A stretch of DNA of 64,000 nt from Gallaecimonas xiamenensis 3-C-1 (lineage in GTDB: Bacteria > Pseudomonadota > Gammaproteobacteria > Enterobacterales > Gallaecimonadaceae): positions 1-64,000 of the forward strand of contig NZ_AMRI01000005.1 of assembly GCF_000299915.1 (NCBI RefSeq). Direction: 5' to 3'. Each line of letters opens with the position of its first letter. The stretch's first letter is position 1. Positions 49,533 to 59,100 of this stretch are shown here, piece by piece. The notes under the pieces were generated by a model that saw only the letters and a list, made by a program, of their open reading frames with translations, made no database searches and was not told the DNA's origin. Position numbers and translations under genes: made by a program.

Positions 49533-50232
49533 TGGTGTCGGCTTTGGCGCGCTGGTAGTCGCTGATCACCAGCTCCATTTGTTCCACCCCGTCCTTGGCC
49601 TGCCAGAGGCGGACCAGGGTGTAGTCGAGGCTGGGAGCCAGCCAGAAGATGGTCTGGCGGCTGGAGCCTTCGCCCCTGTCTCGCTCCACCCTCAGGGTGT
49701 CCAGTTCGCCAAGAGGAGTGCTGATGCGCTCTTCACCCACCACCTCGAAACGGTATTCCTTTTCCTTGAGTTCCTTGACCACCCGGTAGTTGACCTTGTC
49801 CTTGCCGGCGGCCAAGTCCAGGGCCAGCTGCTGCTGGTAGGAGAGGGGGTCGAAAACGGTGCCTTGGACTTCGATGCCGGCGCCGCCGCTTTTGACGGTA
49901 TTGCCGTCAAAATCCAACACATCGCTTTCATCCGGCCCAGTGCCGGAGCGGCTGTACTCGTAATGGCTAGCCAGGATCTGACCGTCTTCGACGGTAAAGG
50001 TGGAGGCTTCCTGGCGCTGGTCGGTGAAGATAAGCCAGCGCAGATCAGAGGCATTTTTCAGTTCGTAGTGGTCCCCAACCCAGCTGAGGCTGCGGGTGCC
50101 GACGCCAAGGGCTTTGCCTTTGCGCAGGATCTTATAGGTGGCGTCGTAGGTGGCGGGAGATGAAGCGGCAAAAACCGGCAGCGAGGTTATCGCTGCCAGT
50201 GTCAAAGAGATCAGTGTGTTGCGTAACCGCAT
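49522..50232 (-). CDS. Periplasmic DUF3108 protein
   Basis: 236 residues with a signal peptide (about 1-22). The beta-rich body with YDATYKILRKGKALGVGTRS near the start and TLRVERDRGEGSSRQTIFWL near the end is the DUF3108 pattern. The function is unknown. It overlaps the purN 3' end by 22 bases and is probably transcribed with purMN, as in related genomes. Confidence 0.88.
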   Translation of the reverse strand: MRLRNTLISLTLAAITSLPVFAASSPATYDATYKILRKGKALGVGTRSLSWVGDHYELKNASDLRWLIFTDQRQEASTFTVEDGQILASHYEYSRSGTGPDESDVLDFDGNTVKSGGAGIEVQGTVFDPLSYQQQLALDLAAGKDKVNYRVVKELKEKEYRFEVVGEERISTPLGELDTLRVERDRGEGSSRQTIFWLAPSLDYTLVRLWQAKDGVEQMELVISDYQRAKADTTTP

Positions 50233-50849
50233 GGCGGTAAAACCTGTCCGTCAAGCCAGGCCTTACCTTCGCCCATTTGCAATCTGCCGTCAACGAACCA
50301 GCCACAGACCATGGGATAAAGGACATGTTCTTTGAGGTGAACCTTGTGGGCCAGGCTGTCGGCGTTGTCGCTGCTGTCGACGGCCACCTTGGCCTGGGCG
50401 ATGACAGGGCCACCGTCCAGCTCGGCGGTGACGAAATGCACCGATACGCCATGCTCGTTGTCACCTGCGTCAAGGGCCCGCTGGTGGGTGTTGAGGCCCT
50501 TGTACTTGGGCAGCAGCGACGGGTGAATGTTGAGCAACCTGCCTTCGAAGGCGCCCACAAACACCGGGGTCAGGATGCGCATAAAGCCGGCCAGTACCAC
50601 CAGGTCGGCGCCAAAGTCGTTGACCGCCGCCACCAGGGCGGCGTCGTAACTTTCCCGGTCGGCAAAGCCTTTGTGGCTCAGTACCTGGGTGGCAATACCG
50701 GCCGTGGCGGCGCGGGTCAGGCCGTAGGCATCGGCCTTGTTGGAAATGACCCCCACCACCTGGCCGTTAAGGCGGCCCTCGCCGCAGGCATCGATGATCG
50801 CCTGCAGGTTCGAGCCGCTACCGGATATCAGGACGACAATACGTTTCAA
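50211..50849 (-). CDS. purN: Phosphoribosylglycinamide formyltransferase
   Basis: 212 residues. It adds the first formyl group in purine synthesis using 10-formyltetrahydrofolate. The phosphate loop [12 protein letters not shown] is at residues 9-20. The catalytic region [26 protein letters not shown] and [17 protein letters not shown] contain the conserved Asn-His-Asp set. Its start overlaps the purM stop by four bases. Confidence 0.97.
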   Translation of the reverse strand: MKRIVVLISGSGSNLQAIIDACGEGRLNGQVVGVISNKADAYGLTRAATAGIATQVLSHKGFADRESYDAALVAAVNDFGADLVVLAGFMRILTPVFVGAFEGRLLNIHPSLLPKYKGLNTHQRALDAGDNEHGVSVHFVTAELDGGPVIAQAKVAVDSSDNADSLAHKVHLKEHVLYPMVCGWFVDGRLQMGEGKAWLDGQVLPPCGYATH

Positions 50850-51886
50850 TGGATCTCTACCGCTTTGTCGCCGTCGGCGCGCTTGGCGATGGTACCGATG
50901 TGCCAGGGTTTTTCACCTTGCTCGGTCAGCACCGCCAGGGCTTCTTCCAACTGGGAGTGCGGTACCACCAGCACCAGGCCGACGCCGCAGTTGAAGGTGC
51001 GGTACATCTCTTCGCGGGTGACGTTGCCTTCGGCTTGCAGCCAGTTGAAGATGGCCGGCCATTGCCAGGAGGCTTCGTTGACCACGGCCTTGGCGTCGGC
51101 GGGCAGGACTCGGGGGATGTTCTCCCAGAAGCCGCCACCTGTGATGTGGGACAGGGCCTTGACCCGGACCTTGCGGAACAGCTCCAGCACCGGCTTGACG
51201 TAGATACGGGTGGGTTCCAGCAGCAGGTCAGCCAGGGGTTTGCCGTCGACTATGGTGTCGGCCTTGGCACCGGCCACTTCGACAATCTTGCGTACCAGGG
51301 AATAGCCGTTGGAATGGGGGCCGGAAGAGGGCAGGGCGATCAGAGCATCCCCTTCGTCCACCCCGGAACCGTCGATGATCTTGGACTTTTCCACCACACC
51401 GACACAGAAGCCGGCCAGGTCGTAGTCGTCCCCTTCGTACATGCCGGGCATCTCAGCGGTTTCACCGCCGATCAGGGCGCAGCCGGACTGCTCACAGCCG
51501 TTACCGATACCGGCAACCACCTGGGCGGCCACATCCACGTCCAGCTTGCCGGTGGCGTAGTAGTCGAGGAAGAACAGGGGCTCGGCACCCTGAACGATGA
51601 GGTCGTTCACGCACATGGCCACCAGGTCGATACCGACGCCGTCGTGGCGGTTCCAGTCCAGAGCCAAGCGCAGCTTGGTGCCGACACCATCGGTGCCTGC
51701 CACCAGTACCGGCTCCTGGTAGCCGCTGGGGATCTGGCACAGGGCGCCAAAACCACCCAAGCCTCCCATCACTTCAGGGCGGCTGGTGCGGCGAGCCACC
51801 CCTTTGATCCGTTCTACCAGGGCGTTACCTGCATCAATGTCTACACCGGCGTCTTTGTAGGACAGTGACGTGCGTTTTTCGCTCAT
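50846..51886 (-). CDS. purM: Phosphoribosylformylglycinamidine cyclo-ligase (AIR synthetase)
   Basis: 346 residues, normal length. Family segments include [20 protein letters not shown] near the start, [42 protein letters not shown] and [13 protein letters not shown]. It closes the imidazole ring in purine synthesis. First gene of purM-purN-DUF3108, divergent from upp, the standard order in gammaproteobacteria. A degenerate PurR-like site lies between purM and upp. Confidence 0.97.
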   Translation of the reverse strand: MSEKRTSLSYKDAGVDIDAGNALVERIKGVARRTSRPEVMGGLGGFGALCQIPSGYQEPVLVAGTDGVGTKLRLALDWNRHDGVGIDLVAMCVNDLIVQGAEPLFFLDYYATGKLDVDVAAQVVAGIGNGCEQSGCALIGGETAEMPGMYEGDDYDLAGFCVGVVEKSKIIDGSGVDEGDALIALPSSGPHSNGYSLVRKIVEVAGAKADTIVDGKPLADLLLEPTRIYVKPVLELFRKVRVKALSHITGGGFWENIPRVLPADAKAVVNEASWQWPAIFNWLQAEGNVTREEMYRTFNCGVGLVLVVPHSQLEEALAVLTEQGEKPWHIGTIAKRADGDKAVEIH

Positions 51887-51950
51887 CGTCTTCCTCTAGG
51901 GCATGTTAGGGGATTTTTGGGCGGGCGTATTGTAGCTGGGCCGAGTTCAA

Positions 51951-51967
51951 GTTGAAACGTTTTCCTC
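51951..51967. promoter_or_regulatory. Degenerate PurR-like box
   Basis: GTTGAAACGTTTTCCTC carries the PurR centre AAACGTTT; the outer bases match the ACGCAAACGTTTGCGT consensus only in part. Its place between purM and upp fits, but the match is imperfect and the purM start is 65 bases away. Confidence 0.4.
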
Positions 51968-52042
51968 GCGGCTTTTTCCGTTGTCGAGCCTGGGGCTGGC
52001 GGGTAAAATTAGGGGATTTTGTGCCAGTTATAAGGAAGCGCC

Positions 52043-52669
52043 ATGAAGATCTGTGAAGTCAAACATCCCCTGGTCCAACACAAGCTGGGCCTGATGCGTG
52101 AAGCTGACGTCAGCACCAAGCGTTTCCGGGAACTGGCCGCCGAAGTGGGCAGCCTGCTCACTTATGAGGCGACCAAGGATTTTGAGTTGGAAACCGTGAC
52201 CATCGAAGGTTGGAACGGCCCGGTGGAAGTACAGCAGCTCAAGGGCAAGAAAGTGACAGTGGTTCCCATCCTGCGTGCCGGCCTCGGCATGATGGACGGC
52301 GTACTTGAGCACATTCCTTCTGCCCGGGTGTCGGTGGTGGGCATGTACCGCAACGAAGAAACCCTGGAGCCGGTTCCCTACTTTGAAAAACTCTGTGGTG
52401 ATCTGGAAGAGCGGGTGGCCCTGGTGATCGACCCCATGCTGGCTACCGGTGGCTCCATGGTCGCCACCATCGACCTCCTAAAAAAGCGCGGCTGCAAGCA
52501 CATCAAGGTACTGGTGCTGGTGGCGGCCCCCGAGGGCGTCAAGGCCTTGGAAGCGGCCCACCCCGACGTTGACCTCTATACCGCCTCCGTCGACCAATGC
52601 CTTAACGAGCAGGGCTATATCATTCCCGGCCTGGGCGACGCCGGCGACAAGATCTTCGGTACCAAGTGA
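52043..52669 (+). CDS. upp: Uracil phosphoribosyltransferase
   Basis: 208 residues. It converts uracil plus PRPP to UMP in salvage. The PRPP-binding block is [20 protein letters not shown], and the uracil-binding C-terminal segment is [29 protein letters not shown] precedes the ATG. It is followed by a hairpin and then uraA, so the permease is probably made at a lower level by read-through. Confidence 0.97.
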   Translation: MKICEVKHPLVQHKLGLMREADVSTKRFRELAAEVGSLLTYEATKDFELETVTIEGWNGPVEVQQLKGKKVTVVPILRAGLGMMDGVLEHIPSARVSVVGMYRNEETLEPVPYFEKLCGDLEERVALVIDPMLATGGSMVATIDLLKKRGCKHIKVLVLVAAPEGVKALEAAHPDVDLYTASVDQCLNEQGYIIPGLGDAGDKIFGTK

Positions 52670-52675
52670 TCACCA

Positions 52676-52698
52676 AACCCGGCATTGGCCGGGTTTTT
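52676..52698 (+). terminator. Terminator or attenuator between upp and uraA
   Basis: The stem AACCCGGC / GCCGGGTT with loop ATTG and TTTT lies in the 52-base upp-uraA gap. It may reduce rather than stop transcription into uraA. Confidence 0.75.
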
Positions 52699-52721
52699 GT
52701 TAGCCAAGAGACAACAAGAAT

Positions 52722-53966
52722 ATGACCCCGGATCCTTTCCACATCAATGACCCTGTCAAGCGTGCCCTGGTGGGTGGGCAGATGCTGTTTGTGGCCTTCG
52801 GCGCCCTGGTGCTGATGCCGCTGCTGACCGGGCTCGACCCCAATGTGGCTTTTTTCACCGCCGGCCTTGGCACCCTGGTATTCCAGCTGGTGACCAAACG
52901 CCAGGTACCGGTGTTCCTGGCCTCCAGTTTTGCCTTTATCTCCCCTGTTATCCTGGGCACCCAACAGTTTGGCCTGCCCGCCACCCTGGGGGGCCTGGCT
53001 GCCTGCGGCCTGGTTTATGTGGCCCTGTCGGCCTTTATCAGGGTGCGGGGTGTGGGCTTTATCGAGCGGGTGCTGCCCCCTGTGGTGGTGGGCCCCATCA
53101 TCATCGTTATCGGCCTGTCCCTGGCCCATGTGGGTGTCAACATGGCCATGGGCAAGGCCGGCGATGGCAGTGCCCAACTGGTGCCCGCCGACAAGGCGCT
53201 GATGGTGTCCATGTTGTCTCTGACGACCACGCTGGTGGTGGCGACCTTTGCCCGTGGCATTTTCAAGCTGATCCCCATACTGGCCGGCATAGTGGTGGGA
53301 TACGCCCTGTCTTTGGCCCTGGGCCTGGTGTCTTTTGACAAGGTGGCCGCCGCTCCTTGGCTGGCCCTGCCTCAATTCACCATGCCGGAGTTTCGCTGGG
53401 AGGCGATCCTTTGGATGTTGCCGGTGGCCATAGCACCGGCCATAGAGCATGTCGGCGACGTGCTGGCCATCGGCACGGTCACCGGTAAGGATTATGTGAA
53501 AAAGCCCGGCCTGCACCGCACCATGCTGGGAGATGGCCTGGCCACCACCCTGGCGGCCTGCTTCGGTGGCCCGCCCAACACCACCTATTCGGAGGTGACC
53601 GGCGCCGTGACCCTGACCAAGAGCTTTGACCCGCGCATCATGACCTGGGCCGCCGTCTTTGCGGTAGTGCTGGCCTTTGTGGGCAAGCTGGGGGCGGCGC
53701 TGCAGTCCATTCCTTCCGTGGTGATGGGCGGCATCATGGTGCTGCTGTTCGGCTCCATCGCCGCCGTGGGCATCAATACCCTGATCCGCGCCCGGGTCGA
53801 CCTGGGGCAGCCCCGCAACCTGGTGATCACCTCAGTGGTGTTGGTATTCGGTGTGGGTGGCATGGTGGTGGGGCTGGGCTCCTTCACCCTGCAAGGCATC
53901 AGTTTGTGCGCTCTGGTGGCCATTTTGCTGAACCTGGTGTTACCCAAGGAACAAGCTGCATCTTGA
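52722..53966 (+). CDS. uraA: Uracil permease / NCS2 transporter
   Basis: 414 residues with the 14-helix NCS2 plan. PVFLASSFAFISP (TM3), AIEHVGDVLAIGTVTG (TM8 substrate-site glutamate) and GGPPNTTYSEVTGAVTLTK (TM10) are the substrate-binding motifs of UraA. It imports uracil with protons and supplies Upp. DUF2066 and hda follow on the same strand. Confidence 0.95.
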   Translation: MTPDPFHINDPVKRALVGGQMLFVAFGALVLMPLLTGLDPNVAFFTAGLGTLVFQLVTKRQVPVFLASSFAFISPVILGTQQFGLPATLGGLAACGLVYVALSAFIRVRGVGFIERVLPPVVVGPIIIVIGLSLAHVGVNMAMGKAGDGSAQLVPADKALMVSMLSLTTTLVVATFARGIFKLIPILAGIVVGYALSLALGLVSFDKVAAAPWLALPQFTMPEFRWEAILWMLPVAIAPAIEHVGDVLAIGTVTGKDYVKKPGLHRTMLGDGLATTLAACFGGPPNTTYSEVTGAVTLTKSFDPRIMTWAAVFAVVLAFVGKLGAALQSIPSVVMGGIMVLLFGSIAAVGINTLIRARVDLGQPRNLVITSVVLVFGVGGMVVGLGSFTLQGISLCALVAILLNLVLPKEQAAS

Positions 53967-54017
53967 GTCAGGGGGGCGGCCCCCCTATGATCGGGGGATG
54001 CCGCTTCGGAGAACGTC

Positions 54018-55019
54018 ATGAAAGCCTATCTTTTTGTTTGCCTGGCTCTTTTTTGTACCCAGGTACTGGCAGTGCCGGTCAATGACCTGTACCGCAGTCA
54101 GGTCGTGGTCACCAGCCAGACCGACAGTGCCCGCAACGACGCCATCAAGGCCGCCATGGCCCAGACCCTGGTGCGGATCACCGGATCCAGCGATGCCGCC
54201 AGTGCGCCGGCCCTGGCCGACCTGCTTAAGGACCCCAGTCCTTTCCTGCTTTCTTACCGCTATGAGCAGGAAAAAGGCGAGCTGGTACTCTATGCCGCCT
54301 TCGACCAGCGCCCCCTGGAGCAAGCCGTCTGGCAACGGGGCTGGCCGGTTTGGGGCAGTGACAGACCCACCACCTTGCTGTGGATAGCCGCCGAGCAGGG
54401 TGGCCAGCGTGACCTGGTCAGCGACGCCTCCAGCCCGCTGTTGGCCAAGGCCCTGGCCGAGGAAGGCAAAGTGCGGGGGCTGCCGGTGCTGCTGCCCTTG
54501 TGGGATCTGGACGATAAGCTCAAGCTCGACGTGCTGGATGTCTGGGGCCGCTTTCGCGAGCCGGTCAGCGACGCCTCCAGCCGTTACAAGGCCGAGCAGT
54601 TCGTGATTGCCAAGGCCAGCCAAGACGGTGCCGGCTTCAGGGTGAGCTGGCAACTGGAAGGGGCCTTGCCTGCCAGCGGCGACAGCCGTGGCGACAGCCT
54701 GGAACTGGCCTTGAAGGCCATGGTGGACGACATGGCCGACCGCCTGGCCCAGAGCCTGGCGGTCAAAGGCCAACTGTCGGCCCAGCTGACCCAGCTGACC
54801 CTGGTGGGGGTGGGCCGAGCTGCGGATTACCTGCAGGCCCTGGACGAGCTTAAAGCCCTGGCTCAGGTGGCCGATGCCAATGTGGACTCGGTATCGGGTT
54901 CGCAGGTGGTATTCAGCCTGCAGCTGCGTGGCGACGAAGAACAGCTGCGCCAGGCTTTGACCCTGTCCCGCCATTTTGAGGTGGGGCCGGATGGCCAGTA
55001 TCATTTTGTCAGTCGATGA
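54018..55019 (+). CDS. DUF2066 periplasmic protein
   Basis: 333 residues with a signal peptide (about 1-18). The family start VPVNDLYRSQVVVTSQTDSARNDAIKAA-type region and the repeat-like beta/alpha C-terminus are typical. The function is unknown, but the gene lies before hda in many related genomes. The ATG has GGAG upstream (CGGAGAACGTC). Confidence 0.87.
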   Translation: MKAYLFVCLALFCTQVLAVPVNDLYRSQVVVTSQTDSARNDAIKAAMAQTLVRITGSSDAASAPALADLLKDPSPFLLSYRYEQEKGELVLYAAFDQRPLEQAVWQRGWPVWGSDRPTTLLWIAAEQGGQRDLVSDASSPLLAKALAEEGKVRGLPVLLPLWDLDDKLKLDVLDVWGRFREPVSDASSRYKAEQFVIAKASQDGAGFRVSWQLEGALPASGDSRGDSLELALKAMVDDMADRLAQSLAVKGQLSAQLTQLTLVGVGRAADYLQALDELKALAQVADANVDSVSGSQVVFSLQLRGDEEQLRQALTLSRHFEVGPDGQYHFVSR

Positions 55020-55068
55020 GCGGCCTGGGGCCGCTCTGCATTATTAAGTAACAGGAAACCAGTCTTCT

Positions 55069-55761
55069 ATGCAGTTGCCCCTGGCGGTTCAACTTCCTGA
55101 CGACGAAACCTTTGTCAGTTTCTACCCAGGCGACAATGCCCAAGTGGTGGCGGCAGTAAAAAATGCCGCCCGTGCCGAAGGCAAAAGGGTGCTCTATCTG
55201 TGGGGGAAAGGTAAAAGCGGCCGCAGCCACCTGCTGCATGCCGCCTGCGCCCTGGCCGCCGAGCGCGGTGCCGCCGCCGCCTACCTGCCCCTGAAAGCCA
55301 GGGAACAGATGGCCCCGGCCATGCTTGAAGGCATGGAAAAACTGGCCCTGGTCTGCATCGATGATGTGGGGGCCATAGCCGGTGACGATGCCTGGGAACG
55401 CCAGGTGTTTGACCTTTACAACAGAGTCTTGGAAACCCGCGACGGGGCTCACCTGGTGATCACCGCCGAGGCGCCGCCCCAGCAGTTGGGGCTGGCCCTG
55501 CCGGATCTGGTGTCGCGCCTGGACTGGGGGGTGACCTACCAGCTCCATCCCCTGGACGATGAAGGCAAACTAGCGGCCCTGCAATTGCGGGCGGGATTAC
55601 GGGGTTTTACCCTGCCGGACGATGTGGGCCGCTTTGTGCTCAACCGCCTGTCCCGGGATATGCGTTCCCTGTTTGAAGCCCTGGACGCTCTGGACAAGGC
55701 CTCCATTGCCGCCCAGCGTAAGCTGACCATTCCTTTCGTCAAGCAGGCCTTGGACCTGTAA
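55069..55761 (+). CDS. hda: Hda, regulatory inactivator of DnaA
   Basis: 230 residues, an AAA+ protein related to DnaA but without its DNA-binding domain. The N-terminal [17 protein letters not shown] contains the QLPL clamp-binding motif. The P-loop is [12 protein letters not shown], Walker B is [12 protein letters not shown], and the C-terminal lid has [16 protein letters not shown]. With the sliding clamp it makes DnaA hydrolyse ATP after initiation. The start position places the clamp motif at residue 2, as in other family members. Confidence 0.95.
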   Translation: MQLPLAVQLPDDETFVSFYPGDNAQVVAAVKNAARAEGKRVLYLWGKGKSGRSHLLHAACALAAERGAAAAYLPLKAREQMAPAMLEGMEKLALVCIDDVGAIAGDDAWERQVFDLYNRVLETRDGAHLVITAEAPPQQLGLALPDLVSRLDWGVTYQLHPLDDEGKLAALQLRAGLRGFTLPDDVGRFVLNRLSRDMRSLFEALDALDKASIAAQRKLTIPFVKQALDL

Positions 55762-55772
55762 CTCATCGCCAT

Positions 55773-55802
55773 AAAAAAGCCCGCATCGTGCGGGCTTTTT
55801 TT
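55773..55802. terminator. Bidirectional terminator
   Basis: The stem AAAAAGCCCGC / GCGGGCTTTTT with loop ATCGT lies between hda and the convergent lipoprotein gene. Confidence 0.92.
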
Positions 55803-55803
55803 G

Positions 55804-57747
55804 TTACTGCGATTTGGGCAGGGGCGGCATGACGCTGCGCCGCTGGTTGCTGGGTAAGGGGGCGCTGCGGGGCGCCTCGGCCAGGCTTTGAGCGCTGACA
55901 CTGAAGGCGGCGGCACCGGCGCAGTTGGCCGGATCCAGGTTGTCCACCCAACCCTTGCCGGCACAGAACTCCAGTGGTGTCAGGGTGTTGAGCATGGCCT
56001 GGGCCTGGCTGTAGGCGTCGGGTAAGACCCCTTGTACGGCAGTCAGGGCCCTTGAACGCACTTGGCTGACGGCGATGCGGTTACGTTGGCCCCTGTCGAC
56101 GATGTAATCGTTGGCGGAGCTGGGATTGCTGGGCAGGCTGGTGACCGCTACGTCTCTGTCGATGCCATAGCGCAGCTTCATCATGGTCTCTTCAAACAAC
56201 ATGGCCAGATCCTCACGGGTGCTGGCGTAGTTGTAAAAGTCGTTGGCCCGGTCGGGGAAGAAAAAGCCCGATACATCGCCCGGTTGATAGGCCCTTTGGG
56301 CGGCTGACGCCGTTTCCCCGAAGAAACTGACCTGGGCTAGCTCGGCCATTTCAGCTGACAGCAAGGGTGATGTCGTGCTGAGCTGGGTAGACAGCACAGG
56401 AGAAGCCAATGCCGCGTCAACGAAGATGCTGTTGCCGTTCAAGCCCAAGGCCAGTTTGGTCTGAGACATAAAGTCGTTGGCGTGGGTCAGCTCATGGTAG
56501 AGCAGGGAGCCAAGATCTGCCTCCAGCTCGGCCAGGGTGCGGCTTTGGCGGGCCTGGGGATCGGTGCTGGAGAAGGCATAGTCGTTGTCCTTGACGTAGC
56601 GCCAGGGCACCAGGAATTGCAGTTCGGAACCAAAGCCGGCGCGAAAATCGGGCTGCTCGTTGATCATGTCCCGCTCGGCCGGGGTCAGCCAGAGACTGTC
56701 TGGGTCCAGGTAGATGGCACCGGTCAAGGCCCAGTAAAAGGACGGCCTGATGTCATGGGCGATGACGATGGCGGTAGTGGCCCGCAGCAGATGCTTGAAG
56801 TCGCTGTTGGGATCCAGGCTGGTCAGGAAAGTCTTGAAACGCTCCCCCATCCAGTCGTGGGACACCAGCACCCTGTCCATGATCTGGTTGACGGTGGGCT
56901 CCTGGTTGTTCAGGCCTATGGGTGGCAGGTTGTTGATGGTGCAAAGATCGCTGTCGTCCAACTGGTTGGAATAAACACAGTCGGCCAGGCGGCTGGCATA
57001 GGGGCTGCTGCCCTGGTAGGCGTAGACCCGGGTCCTGGGGGTTGAGGTAGCGCAGCTTTCCCCGTCTTCGGCGCAAAAGTAGGGGCTGGTGACCTCTGGC
57101 CTGTCCTGTACCGCCACATAGACCCTGTCTTTGAGGGTGCCCACATTGGTCTCGACACTGCCCTCAAAGACCATGACGGCGTCGCTGCTGACCTTGGGTG
57201 CGGTCACGAACAGCACCGGAGAGCTCTGGCTGGTCTGTAAGCTGGCGCTGGGGCCAGACAACTGGCGGAACGACCAGCCCGACACGCTACTGATGCCGGT
57301 GGCGTTGAGGCGCAGTGAAAACTCGGCCCCTTCGCTGACCGAGCGGTCCAGCCGCATCTGGGCCTTGGCAGCGGTGTCGCTGCTGACATCCAGGCTGAAG
57401 TCTTTACTCAGGGTGTTGCCGTTGGTCAGGGTGGCGGTAAAGCTGAAACGGTAGTTACCGGCCTCGACGGCGTCAAAGCCTACGCCTGTAGTCTTGTCGG
57501 CCAGCAGTGGCACAGTGGGGCCGGCGGTCTGGGTCCACTGAAAGCTTCGGTAACTGCCGGCCGGTAATGTGGCCACTATGCCGACGGCGTCGCCGGTTTG
57601 GGCGCTGCTGTCACCGGTCAGGGTCAACTCTGTGGTGGGGGGAATAGGGTTGCTGATATCGTCAGAGCCGCTGCTGCCGCCGCAGGCAGCGAGCACAGCG
57701 CTGGCAAGGACCAGCGCCAACAGGCGTGGGGTGGTGGGAACCGTCAT
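55804..57747 (-). CDS. Lipoprotein with Ig-like N-terminus and HExxH motif
   Basis: 647 residues. The lipobox LAAC (Cys22) is followed by a Gly/Ser linker. Residues about 35-125 and 125-215 look like two Ig/PKD-type beta domains (e.g. AVEAGNYRFSFTATLTNG). The rest is a catalytic-looking region with LLYHELTHANDF (His418, Glu419, His422), a zinc-peptidase motif, and a candidate third ligand in STREDLAMLFEE (Glu512 or Asp513). Paired cysteines (225, 232, 257, 269) suggest disulfides. I do not recognise the family; a surface or periplasmic metallopeptidase is the best reading. Confidence 0.72.
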   Translation of the reverse strand: MTVPTTPRLLALVLASAVLAACGGSSGSDDISNPIPPTTELTLTGDSSAQTGDAVGIVATLPAGSYRSFQWTQTAGPTVPLLADKTTGVGFDAVEAGNYRFSFTATLTNGNTLSKDFSLDVSSDTAAKAQMRLDRSVSEGAEFSLRLNATGISSVSGWSFRQLSGPSASLQTSQSSPVLFVTAPKVSSDAVMVFEGSVETNVGTLKDRVYVAVQDRPEVTSPYFCAEDGESCATSTPRTRVYAYQGSSPYASRLADCVYSNQLDDSDLCTINNLPPIGLNNQEPTVNQIMDRVLVSHDWMGERFKTFLTSLDPNSDFKHLLRATTAIVIAHDIRPSFYWALTGAIYLDPDSLWLTPAERDMINEQPDFRAGFGSELQFLVPWRYVKDNDYAFSSTDPQARQSRTLAELEADLGSLLYHELTHANDFMSQTKLALGLNGNSIFVDAALASPVLSTQLSTTSPLLSAEMAELAQVSFFGETASAAQRAYQPGDVSGFFFPDRANDFYNYASTREDLAMLFEETMMKLRYGIDRDVAVTSLPSNPSSANDYIVDRGQRNRIAVSQVRSRALTAVQGVLPDAYSQAQAMLNTLTPLEFCAGKGWVDNLDPANCAGAAAFSVSAQSLAEAPRSAPLPSNQRRSVMPPLPKSQ

Positions 57748-57774
57748 AACATCCTCTGTCTCGTTTTTCGAATG

Positions 57775-58167
57775 TTAATGAGGTTGGTTTTTTTTGAGTC
57801 CTAAATCAAGCTCTTTGCCACGCCAACGGGCGTAAAAGACACCGCCGGTTAACATCATTAAGGTAAATATCAGCTCCACGGCGGCCAGCCAGCGCTCGGC
57901 CGGGCTAACCCAGAGCAGGGTCAGGCTGTGGGTAAGGTAAAGCAACACCAGAAAGTTGGCCCAGGCGTAGGTGTAGGGGTTGCCCTTAAGTATGCCCTTC
58001 AAGGGCAACAGCAAGGGCAAAAACCACAATGCCAGCAGGAAGCCGGCACTGAGTTGCGGATGGGGGGCCAGCCACAACCGCCACAGCGGTACCCAACAAA
58101 GCAGCCCCAAATAACCGGCCAGGGCCAGATAGCGCATGCGCTGGGTGTGGGGCTGGGCCGGTTTCAT
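57775..58167 (-). CDS. DUF2069 membrane protein
   Basis: 130 residues, four membrane helices. The segment GNPYTYAWANFLVLLYLTHSL is the family mark. The ATG overlaps the wrbA-like stop by four bases (ATGA). Last gene of the bepA-arsC-wrbA-DUF2069 run; function unknown. Confidence 0.87.
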   Translation of the reverse strand: MKPAQPHTQRMRYLALAGYLGLLCWVPLWRLWLAPHPQLSAGFLLALWFLPLLLPLKGILKGNPYTYAWANFLVLLYLTHSLTLLWVSPAERWLAAVELIFTLMMLTGGVFYARWRGKELDLGLKKNQPH

Positions 58168-58703
58168 GCAAGGGCCTTGGTCATCTTGCCCAGGCGCCGG
58201 CCCATGGCCAGGCACAGGGCCTTTTCATCGTTGGTGATGGCGCCGGCCTCGGCCCAGTGGCTGGGGCCATAGGGAGTGCCACCGCTTTGGGTGTGATGCA
58301 GGGCAGGCTCGGTATAGGGCAGGCCCAGTACCATCATGCCGTGATGCAACAAGGGCACCATCATCGCCAGCAAGGTGCTTTCGTGGCCACCGTGCAGGCT
58401 GCCGGCCGAGGTAAAGACACAGGCCGGTTTGTCCACCAGGCTGCCGGCCAGCCATTCGCTGGCGGTGTCGTCCCAGAAGGCCTTCATGGGGGCGGCCATG
58501 CCGCCAAAGCGGGTAGGGCTGCCAAGGGCCAGGGCCGAGGCGCTGTGTAGCTCCTCCCTACTGACCTTGGGATCTTCGCCGCCGTCCTCGACGGTGCGCA
58601 GCCAGCTCTCCACCCCGGTCTCTTCGATGCCCCTGGCAATCAGGCGCGCCATCTGGCGGGTTGCCCCTGTCTTGCTGTAATAGAGCACCAAGGCCGCTGT
58701 CAT
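58164..58703 (-). CDS. WrbA-like NAD(P)H:quinone oxidoreductase
   Basis: 179 residues, flavodoxin fold. The FMN phosphate loop is YYSKTGATRQMA, followed by GSPTRFGGMAAPMKAFWD and FTSAGSLHGGHESTLLAMM, the WrbA hallmarks. It reduces quinones by two electrons, which protects against redox cycling. It overlaps arsC and DUF2069 by four bases each, so the genes are coupled. Confidence 0.9.
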   Translation of the reverse strand: MTAALVLYYSKTGATRQMARLIARGIEETGVESWLRTVEDGGEDPKVSREELHSASALALGSPTRFGGMAAPMKAFWDDTASEWLAGSLVDKPACVFTSAGSLHGGHESTLLAMMVPLLHHGMMVLGLPYTEPALHHTQSGGTPYGPSHWAEAGAITNDEKALCLAMGRRLGKMTKALA

Positions 58704-59041
58704 AGGATCTCCAGTACCTGCTCGGGGGGGCGGCCAAGGCGGGCCTTGTCACCGTTCACCAAAATAGGGCGCTCGATGAGCTTGGGGTGCTCAGCCATGG
58801 CCTTGATAAGGGCGGCTTGGTCCTCTTCCTGGGCCAGGCCCAGTTCTTTGTAGAGGTCTTCTTTGGTGCGCATCAGCTGGCGAGCAGAGTCGAACCCTAG
58901 CTTTACCAGCAGCCCATTGATGGTTGCCTCAGAAGGGGCCTGTTCCAGGTAGAGCACCACCTCGGGGGAAAGGCCCCTTGCTTCCAACAAGGCCAGGGTT
59001 TCGCGGGACTTGGAACACCTTGGATTGTGATACAGCTGCAT
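58700..59041 (-). CDS. ArsC-family (glutaredoxin-type) reductase, YfgD-like
   Basis: 113 residues. YHNPRCSKSRETLALLE has the active-site cysteine Cys9 followed by SKS, and IERPILVNGDKARLGRPP contains the conserved arginines. The family reduces arsenate with glutathione and glutaredoxin. The chromosomal version beside bepA (YfgD) has an uncertain role. No ars transporter or regulator is nearby, so arsenate resistance is not assured. GGAGG precedes the ATG. Confidence 0.9.
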   Translation of the reverse strand: MQLYHNPRCSKSRETLALLEARGLSPEVVLYLEQAPSEATINGLLVKLGFDSARQLMRTKEDLYKELGLAQEEDQAALIKAMAEHPKLIERPILVNGDKARLGRPPEQVLEIL

Positions 59042-59100
59042 AACGCCTCCTTCTAGCTTGAGCCGCCATTGTAGCGGCCCAGCCAGTGCTGCCAACCCTT

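Noticed and set aside
58700-59041. Arsenate-resistance locus
   Set aside because: The ArsC-like gene is alone, without arsR, arsB or acr3; its place beside bepA matches the chromosomal YfgD gene, so resistance should not be claimed.
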